A stretch of 64,000 nt of DNA, taken from NCBI GenBank assembly GCA_015200345.1, contig CP054187.1, positions 248,001-312,000 on the forward strand, in the 5' to 3' direction. Position 1 is the stretch's first letter, and every line of letters begins with the position of its first letter. Under the pieces are notes generated by a model. It was given only the letters and a program-made list of their open reading frames with translations, did not search any database and was not told where the DNA came from. Source of the DNA: Planctomycetia bacterium (GTDB lineage: Bacteria; Planctomycetota; Phycisphaerae; UBA1845; UTPLA1). Shown here piece by piece: positions 1 to 9,405 of the stretch. The translations under genes were made by a program, and so were the position numbers.

Positions 1-1
1 C

Positions 2-1468
2 TTCGCCGTCTCCACTTCGACGGATTTTGATAACTACGGCGGGGGCATGTCCTGGGGCGATTTCGACAACGATGGCGATTTGGACTGCTTCATCAGCGGC
101 AACACGGCACGGCTTCTGAAAAACAACGACGCCGGCGCCTCGTTCACGGCCGTTTCGCTCGGCGATCTGCGCCGACAGGCCGCGATGGTCGACATCGACA
201 ACGACGGCGATCTGGACGTGTGGGTCGCCACGACCAACGATTTCAGCACCGAGCGCTGCATGCTGAACAGCGGTTCGGCGTCCTTCACCAGCGGCGGCAA
301 TCTTGGTTTCTCCGGCCCCAGCAATAACGAGAATTGTGTCGCGGCCGACGTGAACGCCGACGGCTGGCCCGACGTCGTGATGTTCAGCGAGAATGGAAAC
401 TGGATCGGCCATCACACGGGGTCGACGTCGCCGGCGCTGACGGGCACGAACGCATCTTCGTACGGGCTGCACACATCCGGCCAATATGGCAACGGCGATT
501 ACGCGAGCGCTGGGGATGTGAACAAGGACGGCCGGTTAGACTTTTTCTATCACTACGGCGGCGGACGATTGTTCTGTTCGAATGGAGACGGAACGTACAC
601 GTACAACAACCGGAACATCGGAATCACAACGGGCGAGTCGCTGAAGCTCGGTAGCGCCTGGGGCGATTACGACAACGATGGCGATCTGGACCTGGCCACG
701 GCGCGGATGAGCGAGGCCTGTTCCGGATACCTCTGGCGAAACGATTGCTTCACACCCAACGGTTTCACGGGGAATTTCACGAACGTCACCAGCTCGGCGG
801 GACTGGCGTTGAATACCGTGGTTGATTACGGCCCGGATGACAAACCTGGCACACGGAGCGTTGCCTGGGGCGACTACGACAACGACGGTGATCTGGATCT
901 GTTTATCCTCGGCGCGAAAGGCGCGCACTATCTGTATCAGAATCAGGGCAACGGCACGTTTCAGCGCGTCGCGCATGGCATCAGCACGACGGGAACCTTT
1001 ATCGACTGCTGCTTCGTGGACTATGACAACGACGGTGATCTTGATCTTGCGCTGACACGCGAGAACGGAACGGCCATGCTGTATCGAAATCGGACCAACA
1101 ATGCGAGTTACCTCAAGGTGTGTCTGACCGGTCGCGGCGCCGGCGGCACACCGAAGGATGCCATCGGCACGCGCGTGGAACTGTGGAACGCCGCCGGGAC
1201 GCAGTTGCTCGCGCGGCGCGATATCGGTGTGGCCAGAGGCTACGGCGGCACCGAACCGATCTGGGCACACTTCGGCGGCGTCAATCCTTCGACGGAATAT
1301 CAGCTAAAGGTCTATTTTGCCACGACGACAACCGTCAAGACGGTGCGTCCGGGGGAGACCTCGACGACCATCGGAACCCGTACCATTCCCCAAATGATCT
1401 CCATTTCCGAGTCGTCGCCCGCGACGATTATGAAATGGAAGGAAAACGTGAATAAGCCGGCTCTCTGA
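2..1468 (+). CDS. FG-GAP/VCBS repeat protein with C-terminal ASPIC/UnbV domain (5' partial)
   Basis: The open frame runs off the left edge of the window, so the N-terminus and any signal peptide are missing; the first in-window ATG (47) lies inside the repeats. At least seven calcium-loop motifs of the type DxDNDGDLD are spaced along the first 360 codons, which is the hallmark of FG-GAP/VCBS beta-propeller blades. The last ~110 residues (motifs GxGxxxDAIGTRVEL and ARRDIG) match the ASPIC/UnbV domain usually found after such propellers in exported proteins of Planctomycetota and Bacteroidota. The protein is expected to be extracellular or envelope-located and calcium binding; its ligand is unknown. 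No PEP-CTERM or other sorting tail is visible at the C-terminus (ends KPAL). The next gene, iscR, is separate, with 160 bp between. Confidence 0.85.
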   Translation, partial: FAVSTSTDFDNYGGGMSWGDFDNDGDLDCFISGNTARLLKNNDAGASFTAVSLGDLRRQAAMVDIDNDGDLDVWVATTNDFSTERCMLNSGSASFTSGGNLGFSGPSNNENCVAADVNADGWPDVVMFSENGNWIGHHTGSTSPALTGTNASSYGLHTSGQYGNGDYASAGDVNKDGRLDFFYHYGGGRLFCSNGDGTYTYNNRNIGITTGESLKLGSAWGDYDNDGDLDLATARMSEACSGYLWRNDCFTPNGFTGNFTNVTSSAGLALNTVVDYGPDDKPGTRSVAWGDYDNDGDLDLFILGAKGAHYLYQNQGNGTFQRVAHGISTTGTFIDCCFVDYDNDGDLDLALTRENGTAMLYRNRTNNASYLKVCLTGRGAGGTPKDAIGTRVELWNAAGTQLLARRDIGVARGYGGTEPIWAHFGGVNPSTEYQLKVYFATTTTVKTVRPGETSTTIGTRTIPQMISISESSPATIMKWKENVNKPAL

Positions 1469-1555
1469 CCTTCGGACCGATTTACGGCTGTCACAATGTT
1501 AACTTCTTGTAAAACAGATAGTTATCGCAAAGCAAGCAGCTTCAAGCCTAGTATC

Positions 1556-1590
1556 TTGCTGAAATAGCACTATACCGGTACTATCTTTCT
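1556..1590 (+). promoter_or_regulatory. Putative isc operon promoter with IscR-type operator
   Basis: A weak -35-like TTGCTG (1556-1561) is followed after 17 bp by TACTAT (1579-1584). Across the -10 lies ACTATACCGGTACTAT, an ACTAT direct repeat around a palindromic ACCGGT core. Rrf2/IscR regulators commonly bind imperfect palindromes overlapping their own promoter, so this is a candidate autoregulatory site about 45 bp before the iscR start. The assignment is by position and symmetry only. Confidence 0.4.
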
Positions 1591-1631
1591 CATGGCTGAC
1601 CACAGAACGGGTCGGCCGGAGGAGCCGTTGC

Positions 1632-2114
1632 GTGTTTGCGCTCACAAAACGCACCGATTACGCGATCATCGCGCTGGCGCACATGGCGCAGAATCCCGGG
1701 GCTGTGCACAACGCGCGAGAAATCGCCGAGCGGTTTCGCGTGCCTCCGGCCCTGCTGATGAACGTGCTGAAAGATTTGTGTCACGGCGAGCTGGTGCGAT
1801 CGACTCGCGGCGTGAAAGGCGGTTACTCGCTGGCACTGCCGGCAGATCAGATCACGCTGAACGATATTATCCGCGCGGCCGACGGTCCGGTTCGGTTTGT
1901 GCAGTGTGCCGGCGAGGAGTCCGGTGACGCGGCCTGCGAGTTGATGGCGACGTGCCCGGTGAGCCGACCGGTGCGAAAAGTGCACGACAAACTGACGGAT
2001 TTCCTGGCCACCGTGACGCTGGCGCAGATCGCGCACGACCCGGACTACAAAGATCACTGTGTACATTTATCCCTTGAAGGGACGGCTGTTGCCAAAGGAG
2101 CGACCCCACGATGA
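1632..2114 (+). CDS. iscR: Rrf2-family Fe-S cluster regulator IscR
   Basis: The protein has 160 residues, the normal IscR length. The N-terminal winged helix (residues 1-70, with [11 protein letters not shown] and the wing motif RGVKGGY) is typical of Rrf2 regulators. Three cysteines (C92, C102, C108) and H118 sit where IscR carries its [2Fe-2S] ligands, so it probably senses cluster status rather than being a cluster-less Rrf2 paralogue. The start is GTG at 1632, chosen because a GGAGG at 1618-1622 lies nine bases upstream; the ATG at 1592 is in another frame. Its stop overlaps the iscS start by four bases (ATGA), indicating translational coupling. It is the first gene of a complete isc operon and probably represses it when clusters are sufficient. 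Confidence 0.92.
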   Translation: MFALTKRTDYAIIALAHMAQNPGAVHNAREIAERFRVPPALLMNVLKDLCHGELVRSTRGVKGGYSLALPADQITLNDIIRAADGPVRFVQCAGEESGDAACELMATCPVSRPVRKVHDKLTDFLATVTLAQIAHDPDYKDHCVHLSLEGTAVAKGATPR

Positions 2115-3325
2115 AGCTGCCGATTTACATGGATCACAACGCGACAACGCCCGTGGATCCGCGGGTGCTCGAAGCGATGCTGCCCTACTTCACGACCAAG
2201 TTTGGAAACGCGGCTTCGCGCAACCATCCCTTCGGCTGGGAGGCCGAGGAAGGCGTCGAACTGGCCCGCCAGCAGGTGGCCGCGGCGATCAATGCGTCGC
2301 CGAAGGAGATCATTTGGACCAGCGGCGCGACCGAGAGCAACAACATCGCGATCAAGGGCGTCGCCCAGATGTATCGCGACAAGGGTAATCACATCATTAC
2401 CCAGGCCATCGAGCACAAGGCGGTGATCGATCCCGCGAAGTACTTGGAGCAGAACGGGTTTCAGGTCACGTTCCTGGAAGTGGACAAGCACGGCATGGTG
2501 CACCCCGAGCAGGTCCGCGAGGCGATGACGGACAAGACGATTCTCGTCTCCATCATGCACGGCAACAACGAGATCGGTACGATCAACCCGATTCGCGAGA
2601 TTGGGAGGCTGTGCAAGGAAAAGGGCGTGCTGTTTCACACCGACGCGTGTCAGACGTTTGCGAAGCTGCCGATCGACGTGGAGGACTGGGGAATCGATCT
2701 GCTGTCGTGTTCGGGACACAAGATTTACGGTCCCAAGGGTGTTGGGGCGTTGTATGTTCGCAGAAAAAAGCCGCGGGTGCGCTGCGAGCCGGTGATCCAC
2801 GGCGGCGGGCACGAGCGCGGCATGCGCAGCGGCACGCTCAACGTGCCCGGAATCGTCGGCATGGGCAAGGCGGCCGAGTTGTGCGTGCAGAACCAGGAGG
2901 AAGAAATCAAGCGGATCAGCGCCCTGCGCGACCGCATGAAGGACGGTCTGTTCAGCCGGCTGGACGAAATTTTTCTGAACGGCCACCCGACGCAGCGGAT
3001 CCCGAACAATCTGAACGTGAGCTTCCTGTACGTCGAGGGCGAGTCGTTGATGATGGGTTTCCACGAGATCGCCGTGAGCAGCGGGTCGGCGTGCACGAGC
3101 GCTTCGCTGGAGCCGAGCTACGTGTTGAAGGCGATCGGCCGGGGCGACGATCTGGCCCACAGCAGCATTCGCTTCTCGCTGGGACGCTTCACGACGGAAG
3201 AGGAAGTGGATTACACCGTGGAGCGCGTGTGCGCGACGGTGGAGAAGCTGCGTGAGATGAGCCCGTTGTACGAAATGGCGAAGGAAGGGATCGACTTGAG
3301 CAAGGTGCAGTGGGCGGCGCACTAA
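2111..3325 (+). CDS. iscS: Cysteine desulfurase IscS
   Basis: A 404-residue PLP enzyme that removes sulfur from cysteine (giving alanine) and delivers persulfide to IscU. Visible signatures are [14 protein letters not shown] at the N-terminus, the PLP lysine in [10 protein letters not shown] (K204), and the catalytic persulfide cysteine in [17 protein letters not shown] (C328, the same number as in E. coli IscS). The long loop around the cysteine and the tail ending VQWAAH are features of the IscS (group I) rather than the SufS type. ATG at 2111 overlaps the iscR stop. Full length and intact. Confidence 0.97.
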   Translation: MKLPIYMDHNATTPVDPRVLEAMLPYFTTKFGNAASRNHPFGWEAEEGVELARQQVAAAINASPKEIIWTSGATESNNIAIKGVAQMYRDKGNHIITQAIEHKAVIDPAKYLEQNGFQVTFLEVDKHGMVHPEQVREAMTDKTILVSIMHGNNEIGTINPIREIGRLCKEKGVLFHTDACQTFAKLPIDVEDWGIDLLSCSGHKIYGPKGVGALYVRRKKPRVRCEPVIHGGGHERGMRSGTLNVPGIVGMGKAAELCVQNQEEEIKRISALRDRMKDGLFSRLDEIFLNGHPTQRIPNNLNVSFLYVEGESLMMGFHEIAVSSGSACTSASLEPSYVLKAIGRGDDLAHSSIRFSLGRFTTEEEVDYTVERVCATVEKLREMSPLYEMAKEGIDLSKVQWAAH

Positions 3326-3386
3326 GTTGACCTTGACTCACGACTACGATGAGAAGCGAATACCAGAAAAAGCAGGAGAACCTGAA

Positions 3387-3794
3387 ATGGCTTACAGCGA
3401 GAAGATCGTGGACCACTATGAGAACCCGCGAAACGTGGGGTCTCTGGACAAGAACGACCCGAAGGTCGGCACGGGCATCGTCGGCGCGCCGGAATGCGGC
3501 GACGTGATGAAGCTCCAGATCAAGTGCGACGACAACGGCAAGATCATCGACGCCAAGTTCAAGACATTCGGCTGCGGCTCGGCGATCGCGTCCAGCTCAC
3601 TGGCGACCGAATGGATGAAGGGCAAGACGGTGGACGAGGCGCTTCAGATCAAGAACACAGACATCGTGAAGGAGCTGTCGCTGCCGCCGGTGAAGATTCA
3701 CTGCAGCGTGCTGGCCGAAGACGCGATCCGCGCGGCGATCAGCGACTACAAGAAGAAGCAGGAGAGCATGGCGGGCGCGACCGCGGCGAGGTAG
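3387..3794 (+). CDS. iscU: Fe-S cluster scaffold protein IscU
   Basis: A 135-residue scaffold on which [2Fe-2S] clusters are built from IscS sulfur. The ligand set is complete and in E. coli-like positions: C37 (in PECGD, with D39), C63 (FGCGSA) and H105-C106. The LPPVK motif at 99-103 is the recognition site for the chaperone HscA, encoded downstream. The start is ATG 3387, preceded by an AGGAG nine bases upstream; the frame is open 20 codons further upstream (TTG 3327), but those residues do not resemble IscU. It lies 61 bp after iscS. Confidence 0.96.
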   Translation: MAYSEKIVDHYENPRNVGSLDKNDPKVGTGIVGAPECGDVMKLQIKCDDNGKIIDAKFKTFGCGSAIASSSLATEWMKGKTVDEALQIKNTDIVKELSLPPVKIHCSVLAEDAIRAAISDYKKKQESMAGATAAR

Positions 3795-3840
3795 CGTGGG
3801 CGCGCCGGCATGGCCGCCGAAGGGGCGCGCGGTCCAGCCA

Positions 3841-3911
3841 CTCGGTTCGATTTCTTGCGCAATTGGTGCTTTGGAAAAATGGATTCGGTTGCTTGCGCAA
3901 TCGGATCCTTG
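3841..3911 (+). repeat. Imperfect direct repeat in the iscU-iscA spacer
   Basis: The 145-bp spacer between iscU and iscA has two imperfect copies, about 40 bp apart, of a TCGGTT...CTTGCGCAAT...CTTGG unit. TTGCGCAA is itself palindromic. The 13-mer TTGCTTGCGCAAT (3889-3901) recurs exactly at about 17037-17049, in another repeat cluster. Function unknown; it could be an mRNA-stability element or a dispersed chromosomal repeat. Confidence 0.5.
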
Positions 3912-3939
3912 GGATAAATGAAACGGGAGTTTGGCGATC

Positions 3940-4269
3940 ATGGTAACGCTGACGGAACGAGCGGCGGCGGAAGTGAAGACAATCATCGACCAGCAGAAGC
4001 TGGAGAGCGAGAAGACCTACCTTCGCGTCGGGGTGAAGGGCGGCGGTTGCAGCGGGTTCTCGTACACGCTCGACCTGACCGAGCAGGTGGGCGAGAACGA
4101 CGAGCAATGGGACGTTCACGGGATCAAAGTGATCTGCGACCCGAAGAGCCAGATTTACCTGGACGGTGTGACCGTGGACTTCAAGGATGAAGTCATGGGC
4201 CGCGGGTTTGTCTTCAACAACCCGAACGCGACGCACACCTGCGGCTGCGGCAGCAGCTTCAGCGCGTAG
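3940..4269 (+). CDS. iscA: Iron-sulfur cluster assembly protein IscA
   Basis: A-type carrier of 109 residues that takes clusters from IscU to apo-proteins. The three conserved cysteines are present: one in GGGCSGFSY and two in the C-terminal CGCGSSF. Start chosen as ATG 3940 because GGGAG at 3925-3929 gives a ten-base spacing, whereas the in-frame TTG at 3931 would sit almost on the Shine-Dalgarno. Fourth gene of the isc operon, full length. An ErpA-type role cannot be excluded from sequence alone, but the operon position favours IscA. Confidence 0.94.
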   Translation: MVTLTERAAAEVKTIIDQQKLESEKTYLRVGVKGGGCSGFSYTLDLTEQVGENDEQWDVHGIKVICDPKSQIYLDGVTVDFKDEVMGRGFVFNNPNATHTCGCGSSFSA

Positions 4270-4351
4270 GTCTTGCGCCGGTGAAATCGACTCGGCGAGG
4301 CGTGGGTCGCAACGGCGGGCCGCCTGCGGCGGACGCGAGGCGAATGCGATC

Positions 4352-4972
4352 ATGACAGCGACCCCATCCAGCGCGGCGGGCACTTGTGGTGTGTGCGAGC
4401 GCCTTCGCAGCGCGCTCCCCCGCGATACGAATTGGAGCGAGCTGCTGTTGCACGTCGAGCGTGCAGACTACTTTGAGATGTTCGGTCTGCGTCGCGCCTA
4501 CCACATCGATCTCGCGGCGCTTCAAGCCGCCTACATGGCGATCAGTCGAAACATTCATCCCGACCGATACGCCATGGCCAGTCCCGCGGAACAGGCGTTC
4601 GCGATGCGTGCTTCGGCAGTTGTCAACCGCGCCTACGAAACGTTGAAAGACGCATTCGCCCGTGCGGAATACCTGCTCGAGTCGGCCGGCGGTCAGAACG
4701 CGGCGCAAGACAAGCGCGTGCCGGCGGATCTGCTCGGCCAGATCATGATGATGCGCGAGGAGCTGGAAGAGGCCCGCGCCGCCGGGGATGAGAAGCGAAT
4801 CCAATCGATACGCGCCGAGGTGCTGGAGCAACGCCGGACCGCTCAATCGACGGTGGCCGAACTATGTCACCGATTGATCGAACAATCGGACGACGTTCGA
4901 GACGAACTGCGATTAAGACTGAACGGACTGAAGTATCTGAACAACCTTTTGAGCACGATTGACGCACCGTAA
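4352..4972 (+). CDS. hscB: J-domain co-chaperone HscB
   Basis: A 206-residue J-protein that presents IscU to HscA. The J domain (about residues 35-105, ADYFEMFGL to ARAEYLLE) contains the essential HPD triad (NIHPDRY), and the C-terminal half is the three-helix IscU-binding region. The N-terminus carries one CxxC pair (CGVC, residues 12-15), unlike the E. coli protein. Some HscB homologues carry paired CxxC zinc motifs, so half of such a motif may be kept here. ATG 4352 starts 82 bp after iscA. hscA begins five bases after its stop. Confidence 0.9.
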   Translation: MTATPSSAAGTCGVCERLRSALPRDTNWSELLLHVERADYFEMFGLRRAYHIDLAALQAAYMAISRNIHPDRYAMASPAEQAFAMRASAVVNRAYETLKDAFARAEYLLESAGGQNAAQDKRVPADLLGQIMMMREELEEARAAGDEKRIQSIRAEVLEQRRTAQSTVAELCHRLIEQSDDVRDELRLRLNGLKYLNNLLSTIDAP

Positions 4973-4977
4973 CGGCC

Positions 4978-6924
4978 ATGACCGCGACGCAGGACGACCT
5001 CATCATCGGCATCGACCTCGGCACGACGTTCAGTCTTGTCGCCTATGCCGATGCGCGCGGGCCGCAGATCATTCGCGACGAAACCGGCGAGGGGCGGTTG
5101 CCATCGGTCATCTGCTTCTCACCCGACGGCCGGGCGACGATCGGCTGGGAGGCGCGGCGGCATGCAGTGGAAAACGCGCAAAACACCGTCTACTCCATCA
5201 AGCGACTGATGGGCCTGGGAATCAAGGATCTTCAAAAGGAGTTGCCGCACCTGGCTTATCACGTCGTGCCTGGCGAGCGCGACACCATCAAGGTGGAGAT
5301 CAACGGCCGCCTCCTGACGCCGCAGGAAATTTCGGCATTGATCCTGCGCGAGTTGGCGCAACGCGCCGAGCGACACCTGAAGCGCCCCGTGCGCAAGGCC
5401 GTCATCACCGTGCCGGCTTACTTTGATGACGCGCAGCGACAGGCGACGCGCGACGCCGCGACGATCGCCGGACTGGAAGCCGTGCGAATCGTGAACGAGC
5501 CGACGGCCGCGGCGCTGGCCTACGGCATCGGCCTGCGCGACGCAACGAGTCCGGCGACCTCCGGCACCGCCCCGCGTAAGACCGGCGGCGCGATATCGAT
5601 CACGGTCGGCGACAAGTCCAAATGCGTCTGTGGCAACACCGGGGCCGCGCTGGTTTCGAACAAGCCGCACACGATTGCGGTGTACGACCTGGGCGGCGGG
5701 ACGTTTGACGTCAGTTTGTTGCGTGTCTCGGGTGAGACGTTCGAAGTCATCGCGACGCACGGCGACACGCATCTGGGCGGCGACGATTTCGACCGCACGA
5801 TCATGGAGCTGGTACAGCGGGAAGTGCGTGAGCAGTTCGGGCTGGACATCGATTCACCGGCGACCAAACAGGCGCTGCGGTCCTTTGCGGAGGAAGTCAA
5901 GATCCGCCTGGGCACGGAAACGGCGGCGAAGCTGGAACTGGATCTGGGTGCGAGTCGCGTTTATCGCAGAACCATCGCGCGAGACGAGTTCGAGAAACTG
6001 ATTGAACCACTCGTTCAGCGGACGATTGCCTCATGCAAACGCGCGCTCGCCGACGGAAAGATGACGGCGAACGAGATTGACGAAGTCGTCATGGTCGGCG
6101 GATCAAGCCGCGTGCCGCTCGTGCGACGGCGCGTTCAGGAGTTCTTCGGGCGCACGCTGTACACGGCGCTGAACCCGGACGAAGTCGTGGCGCTGGGGGC
6201 CGCGGTTCAGGGGCAGGTGCTCTCCGGCGCGCGGCCCGACACGCTGTTGCTGGACGTCACCCCCCTGTCACTGGGAATCGAGACGATGGGCGGAGCGATG
6301 GGCAAGCTCATCCTGCGCAACACGCGTATTCCCTGTCAGGCGTCGGAGCCTTTTACGACCTTCGTCGATGGCCAGACCTCGGTAAAGATCAACGTCCTGC
6401 AAGGTGAGCGGGAGCTGGCGGCCGACTGCCGCAGCCTTGGCGTGTTCGAGCTTCGGGGGATTCCGCCGATGCCGGCCGGGATTCCCAAGATCACCGTGAA
6501 TTTTCTCATCGACGCCAACGGCATTCTGAACGTTTCGGCGCGCGAAGAGCGCAGCGGCGTGGAAGCGTCGATCCAAGTCATCCCCTCGCACGGCCTGACG
6601 CGGGAGGAGGTGCGGCGGATCGAGCTGGATTCGGTGCGTTACGCCCGGGAAGACATGACGGCGCATCGCCTTATCGACCTGCGCAATCAGGTGGAGTTCG
6701 ACACTCACAAGACCGAGCAGACGCTGGCGAAGTTCGGCCATTTGTTGCCGCCCCACGAGCGCGAGACGCTGGAGCAGTCGATCCGGGCGTTGCGCGAAAT
6801 GGCGGCTTCGACGACCGATTGCGACGCGCTGCATCAGGCGCTGGATCGATTCGGGAAATCAACGGAGCACCTCGCAAACCTGGCGATCACCCAGTCGCTT
6901 CGCGAAGTGACCTCAACGAAATAA
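4978..6924 (+). CDS. hscA: Fe-S assembly Hsp70 chaperone HscA, with an unusual insertion
   Basis: A 648-residue Hsp70 whose ATPase cycle drives cluster release from IscU (LPPVK motif). The nucleotide-binding signatures GIDLGTTFS (11-19), [12 protein letters not shown] (235-246) and [10 protein letters not shown] are intact, as is the substrate domain ([16 protein letters not shown]). Residues about 187-231 are an extra segment between [11 protein letters not shown] and the phosphate-2 loop that DnaK and HscA normally lack; it includes a CVC dithiol (216-218). This insert would sit on the surface of actin-like subdomain IIA. Its position in the isc operon separates it from DnaK. Confidence 0.93.
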   Translation: MTATQDDLIIGIDLGTTFSLVAYADARGPQIIRDETGEGRLPSVICFSPDGRATIGWEARRHAVENAQNTVYSIKRLMGLGIKDLQKELPHLAYHVVPGERDTIKVEINGRLLTPQEISALILRELAQRAERHLKRPVRKAVITVPAYFDDAQRQATRDAATIAGLEAVRIVNEPTAAALAYGIGLRDATSPATSGTAPRKTGGAISITVGDKSKCVCGNTGAALVSNKPHTIAVYDLGGGTFDVSLLRVSGETFEVIATHGDTHLGGDDFDRTIMELVQREVREQFGLDIDSPATKQALRSFAEEVKIRLGTETAAKLELDLGASRVYRRTIARDEFEKLIEPLVQRTIASCKRALADGKMTANEIDEVVMVGGSSRVPLVRRRVQEFFGRTLYTALNPDEVVALGAAVQGQVLSGARPDTLLLDVTPLSLGIETMGGAMGKLILRNTRIPCQASEPFTTFVDGQTSVKINVLQGERELAADCRSLGVFELRGIPPMPAGIPKITVNFLIDANGILNVSAREERSGVEASIQVIPSHGLTREEVRRIELDSVRYAREDMTAHRLIDLRNQVEFDTHKTEQTLAKFGHLLPPHERETLEQSIRALREMAASTTDCDALHQALDRFGKSTEHLANLAITQSLREVTSTK

Positions 6925-6941
6925 CCTGAACGGAGACGCAC

Positions 6942-7391
6942 ATGGGCGGCCAGAATCCCTACATCAAGGACACCGAGATCGCGCTGCCGAAGCAGCCCTA
7001 CGAGCTGACGATCATCGATGAACAGGGCACGGAACACAGTCTGACCATCGACCCGAAGAAGATCCCCTACGACGATCACGGGCTGCCTGGCTCGATACTC
7101 GATATCTGCATGGCGCACGGCATCGAACTGGACCATGCCTGCGGCGGCGTGTGCGCCTGCTCGACGTGCCACATTCATGTTCTGGAAGGTGCGGCTTCGT
7201 GCAACGAGGCGTCAGAAGAAGAGGACGACCAGCTTGAAGAGGCATACGACCTGAAGTCCAACAGCCGCCTCGGATGCCAGTGCGTGCCGAACGGAACGAT
7301 GCCGGTGAAAGTTCGCATTCCGACGTGGAACCGGAACCTGGCGCGCGAGCCGCACGGTGCCGAGGGAATGACGACGAAGGACAAGGAGTAG
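6942..7391 (+). CDS. fdx: Adrenodoxin-type [2Fe-2S] ferredoxin of the isc system
   Basis: A 149-residue ferredoxin that supplies electrons for cluster assembly on IscU/IscS. Ligands fit the C-x5-C-x2-C-x35-C pattern: C67, C73 and C76 in the CGGVCACSTCH segment and C112 in LGCQC. Extra cysteines at 71, 87 and 114 are unusual. It is longer than E. coli Fdx (111 residues), with an N-terminal extension of about 20 residues and a charged C-terminal tail after residue 130. Seventeen bases separate it from hscA. Confidence 0.92.
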   Translation: MGGQNPYIKDTEIALPKQPYELTIIDEQGTEHSLTIDPKKIPYDDHGLPGSILDICMAHGIELDHACGGVCACSTCHIHVLEGAASCNEASEEEDDQLEEAYDLKSNSRLGCQCVPNGTMPVKVRIPTWNRNLAREPHGAEGMTTKDKE

Positions 7392-7396
7392 CGCCA

Positions 7397-7621
7397 ATGC
7401 CGCAGAAACTAACCTGGCTGGATTCCGAGGACATCGCCCTGGCCCTGCATGAGAAATTTCCCGACCTCGATCCCCTGACGGTGCGGTTTACGGATCTGCA
7501 TGACTGGGTCGTGGCACTGCCGGACTTCGGCGACGATCCGCACAAGTCCAATGAAGCCAAGCTCGAAGCGATCCAGATGGCGTGGCTGGAGGAATACAAG
7601 GACGCGAAGGACGACGAGTAG
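7397..7621 (+). CDS. iscX: IscX (YfhJ) Fe-S assembly accessory protein
   Basis: A 74-residue acidic protein, the last gene of the isc operon. The family pattern LTWxDxEDIAxALxExxPDxDPLxVRFTDLxxWV and the C-terminal EAIQMAWLEEY are clear. IscX binds IscS and iron and modulates desulfurase activity. ATG 7397 has a GGAG eight bases upstream and lies five bases after the fdx stop; the frame is open further upstream but overlaps fdx. Confidence 0.92.
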   Translation: MPQKLTWLDSEDIALALHEKFPDLDPLTVRFTDLHDWVVALPDFGDDPHKSNEAKLEAIQMAWLEEYKDAKDDE

Positions 7622-7712
7622 CGCGCGATTATATTCTACCAACCCGGTACGGGGCGTTAAGAATGATGACCGGTCATTGATGATCGCTCCCGCGAGGCTT
7701 CCCTCCCAGCAT

Positions 7713-9398
7713 TCACGGTCTTGCAGTCTGCGCTTCTTTTTCAAGCCGCCCTTCTCGCTTGACTTCGCCCTTCCGCTTCCAGAATTGCAGATATCCGATC
7801 GAATCGGTTGGTTCGTACCAGGCATGAAGCAGCCTTCCCAAGGGGTCGTCGCCGACCGCCCCGCTGAAAAAATCTCCTGCTGCCGTGATCGCCAGCGCCG
7901 GCTGCGTCGGTTGCGCCAGGACGTCATCCGCCATGATTGCGCGCAGCCGCGGCGAGACGCCGACGTGCATGAGCAGGTAAAACCGTGTCGCGCTACGGCG
8001 CTCCGTGAGAAAGTAAAGCAACCCGCTGTTGCTAAGGTCGAGAATCGTCTCATCCGGTCGGCTATTCGCTTGAATGTAACCACACACCGTTTCAACAAAC
8101 CTCGTCTCTCCCAGAGGCAAATCACACCCCACGCGCTTGACCCTGCATTGCGTGCGCACGCCGCCGACCATGCTGGGTGACAGCCGCGCCGGCACACGGC
8201 TGTTCTCGCCAAGCCCCGTCCAGCGACGCCACGGCCCGCCGACGCCGCCCTCGCCCATTGCCATCAGCATGATCAGACTCGGTGCGATCATCATGATGAC
8301 ACCGATGGACCCGCGTTTCAGGTGCGCCCATCTCCAGTTCGTCTGCGTCCACGACGAGATCGGCAGCAAGACGACCACAGCGAGCATGAGGAACGGCCCA
8401 GCCGCGTAAGCGACGTGCCAATCATCGGGTCGACCAAGAACACTGCCCCAGGATGCCAGCGAGGCGAGCGCCATGAGCATCAGGCCGCTTCGCATGGCTG
8501 CCGGCCATGAACGTCGACGCCACGCGAACACCGCGACGCCGATCGCCGCGAGGGGGATCGAATAATAAAGCATGACGCATTGAAGGCCAGCATAGACAGT
8601 TGGCAAGTCCGGCGCGTCATGGCTCTGCCACGGCCGCGGGTACGTCGCCGGCATGGCTTCTCCGCGCAGGAAGAGTTGCCAGGACACATTCAACCCAAAG
8701 TCACCGAGGATATCGTGCCAAACACACCAGAGCATCAGCGGAAGAAAGCCGATCACCGTACCAGCCAGGAAAGAAATCAATCGCTGCGTGATCTCGCGCG
8801 GGCGAGGCGCGCTGATCGGTCCGAGGTACGCATCCGCCACGCACCACGTCCCGATCGTCAGCAGCGAGAACAGACCGACGTCCAAGCTGTACGTCGCCGC
8901 GAAACTCGTCAGGACACCTGCCTGGAACAACCTGCTCCGTCGCCGGGAATGCAGAAACGCCCCCGCGGCGGCCAGCGCCAGCAGGCCCAGCACATGCCGA
9001 TCGGTGACTTCAACCCAGCAGAGAAGCAGCAGCGCGGCCGCGACCAATGCCCCCTGCCACCGTCGCGTCAGCGTGGCGACGGCAATGATTGCGGTCACCG
9101 TCCCCAGCGGCGGTAGAATCCCGCGGTAAAGAAACGCATTGCTGCCGAGCTTGCGCAGCGCGGCGACGTCCGTGCCGAACCACGCGCACGCCAGAAGCGG
9201 TTTGAGAATGTTTTCACCGAGGCCGTGCTGGACGTAGATGTCGCGAAACGGCAGCTTGCCGTCATGCAGGGCGTCGATGTGTGCCAGCCGCTCGCCTTCA
9301 TGGATGAAGTCCAGTGCGCCGTCGATATCGAGTCGCAGCGCCGCGAAATAGGCCAAAATGCAGATGATCGCAACGCGAAGCGTCATTTGATTGAGCAA
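7713..9398 (-). CDS. Polytopic integral membrane protein (possible GT-C type glycosyltransferase)
   Basis: A 561-residue protein with about ten hydrophobic membrane segments, the first at residues 5-20. A large soluble C-terminal part (about 370-560) follows. An acidic loop after the first helix (FIHEGERLAHIDALHDGK) and the stretch RDIYVQHGLGEN resemble the loop-1 layout of GT-C membrane glycosyltransferases, but I cannot identify a named family. It starts seven bases after the metF stop on the same strand, so the two are probably co-transcribed, without an obvious functional link. The spacer to iscX (7622-7712) has no clear terminator. Confidence 0.6.
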   Translation of the reverse strand: MLNQMTLRVAIICILAYFAALRLDIDGALDFIHEGERLAHIDALHDGKLPFRDIYVQHGLGENILKPLLACAWFGTDVAALRKLGSNAFLYRGILPPLGTVTAIIAVATLTRRWQGALVAAALLLLCWVEVTDRHVLGLLALAAAGAFLHSRRRSRLFQAGVLTSFAATYSLDVGLFSLLTIGTWCVADAYLGPISAPRPREITQRLISFLAGTVIGFLPLMLWCVWHDILGDFGLNVSWQLFLRGEAMPATYPRPWQSHDAPDLPTVYAGLQCVMLYYSIPLAAIGVAVFAWRRRSWPAAMRSGLMLMALASLASWGSVLGRPDDWHVAYAAGPFLMLAVVVLLPISSWTQTNWRWAHLKRGSIGVIMMIAPSLIMLMAMGEGGVGGPWRRWTGLGENSRVPARLSPSMVGGVRTQCRVKRVGCDLPLGETRFVETVCGYIQANSRPDETILDLSNSGLLYFLTERRSATRFYLLMHVGVSPRLRAIMADDVLAQPTQPALAITAAGDFFSGAVGDDPLGRLLHAWYEPTDSIGYLQFWKRKGEVKREGRLEKEAQTARP

Positions 9399-9405
9399 TC
9401 CGGCA

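Noticed and set aside
536..1270. Long minus-strand open frame opposite the FG-GAP gene
   Set aside because: Low-complexity Val/Arg translation caused by the repeated calcium-loop codons on the other strand; no start context or recognisable domain.
2054..3322. 422-codon minus-strand open frame across iscS
   Set aside because: It is the antisense of a perfectly conserved IscS; GC-rich third positions leave antisense frames open.
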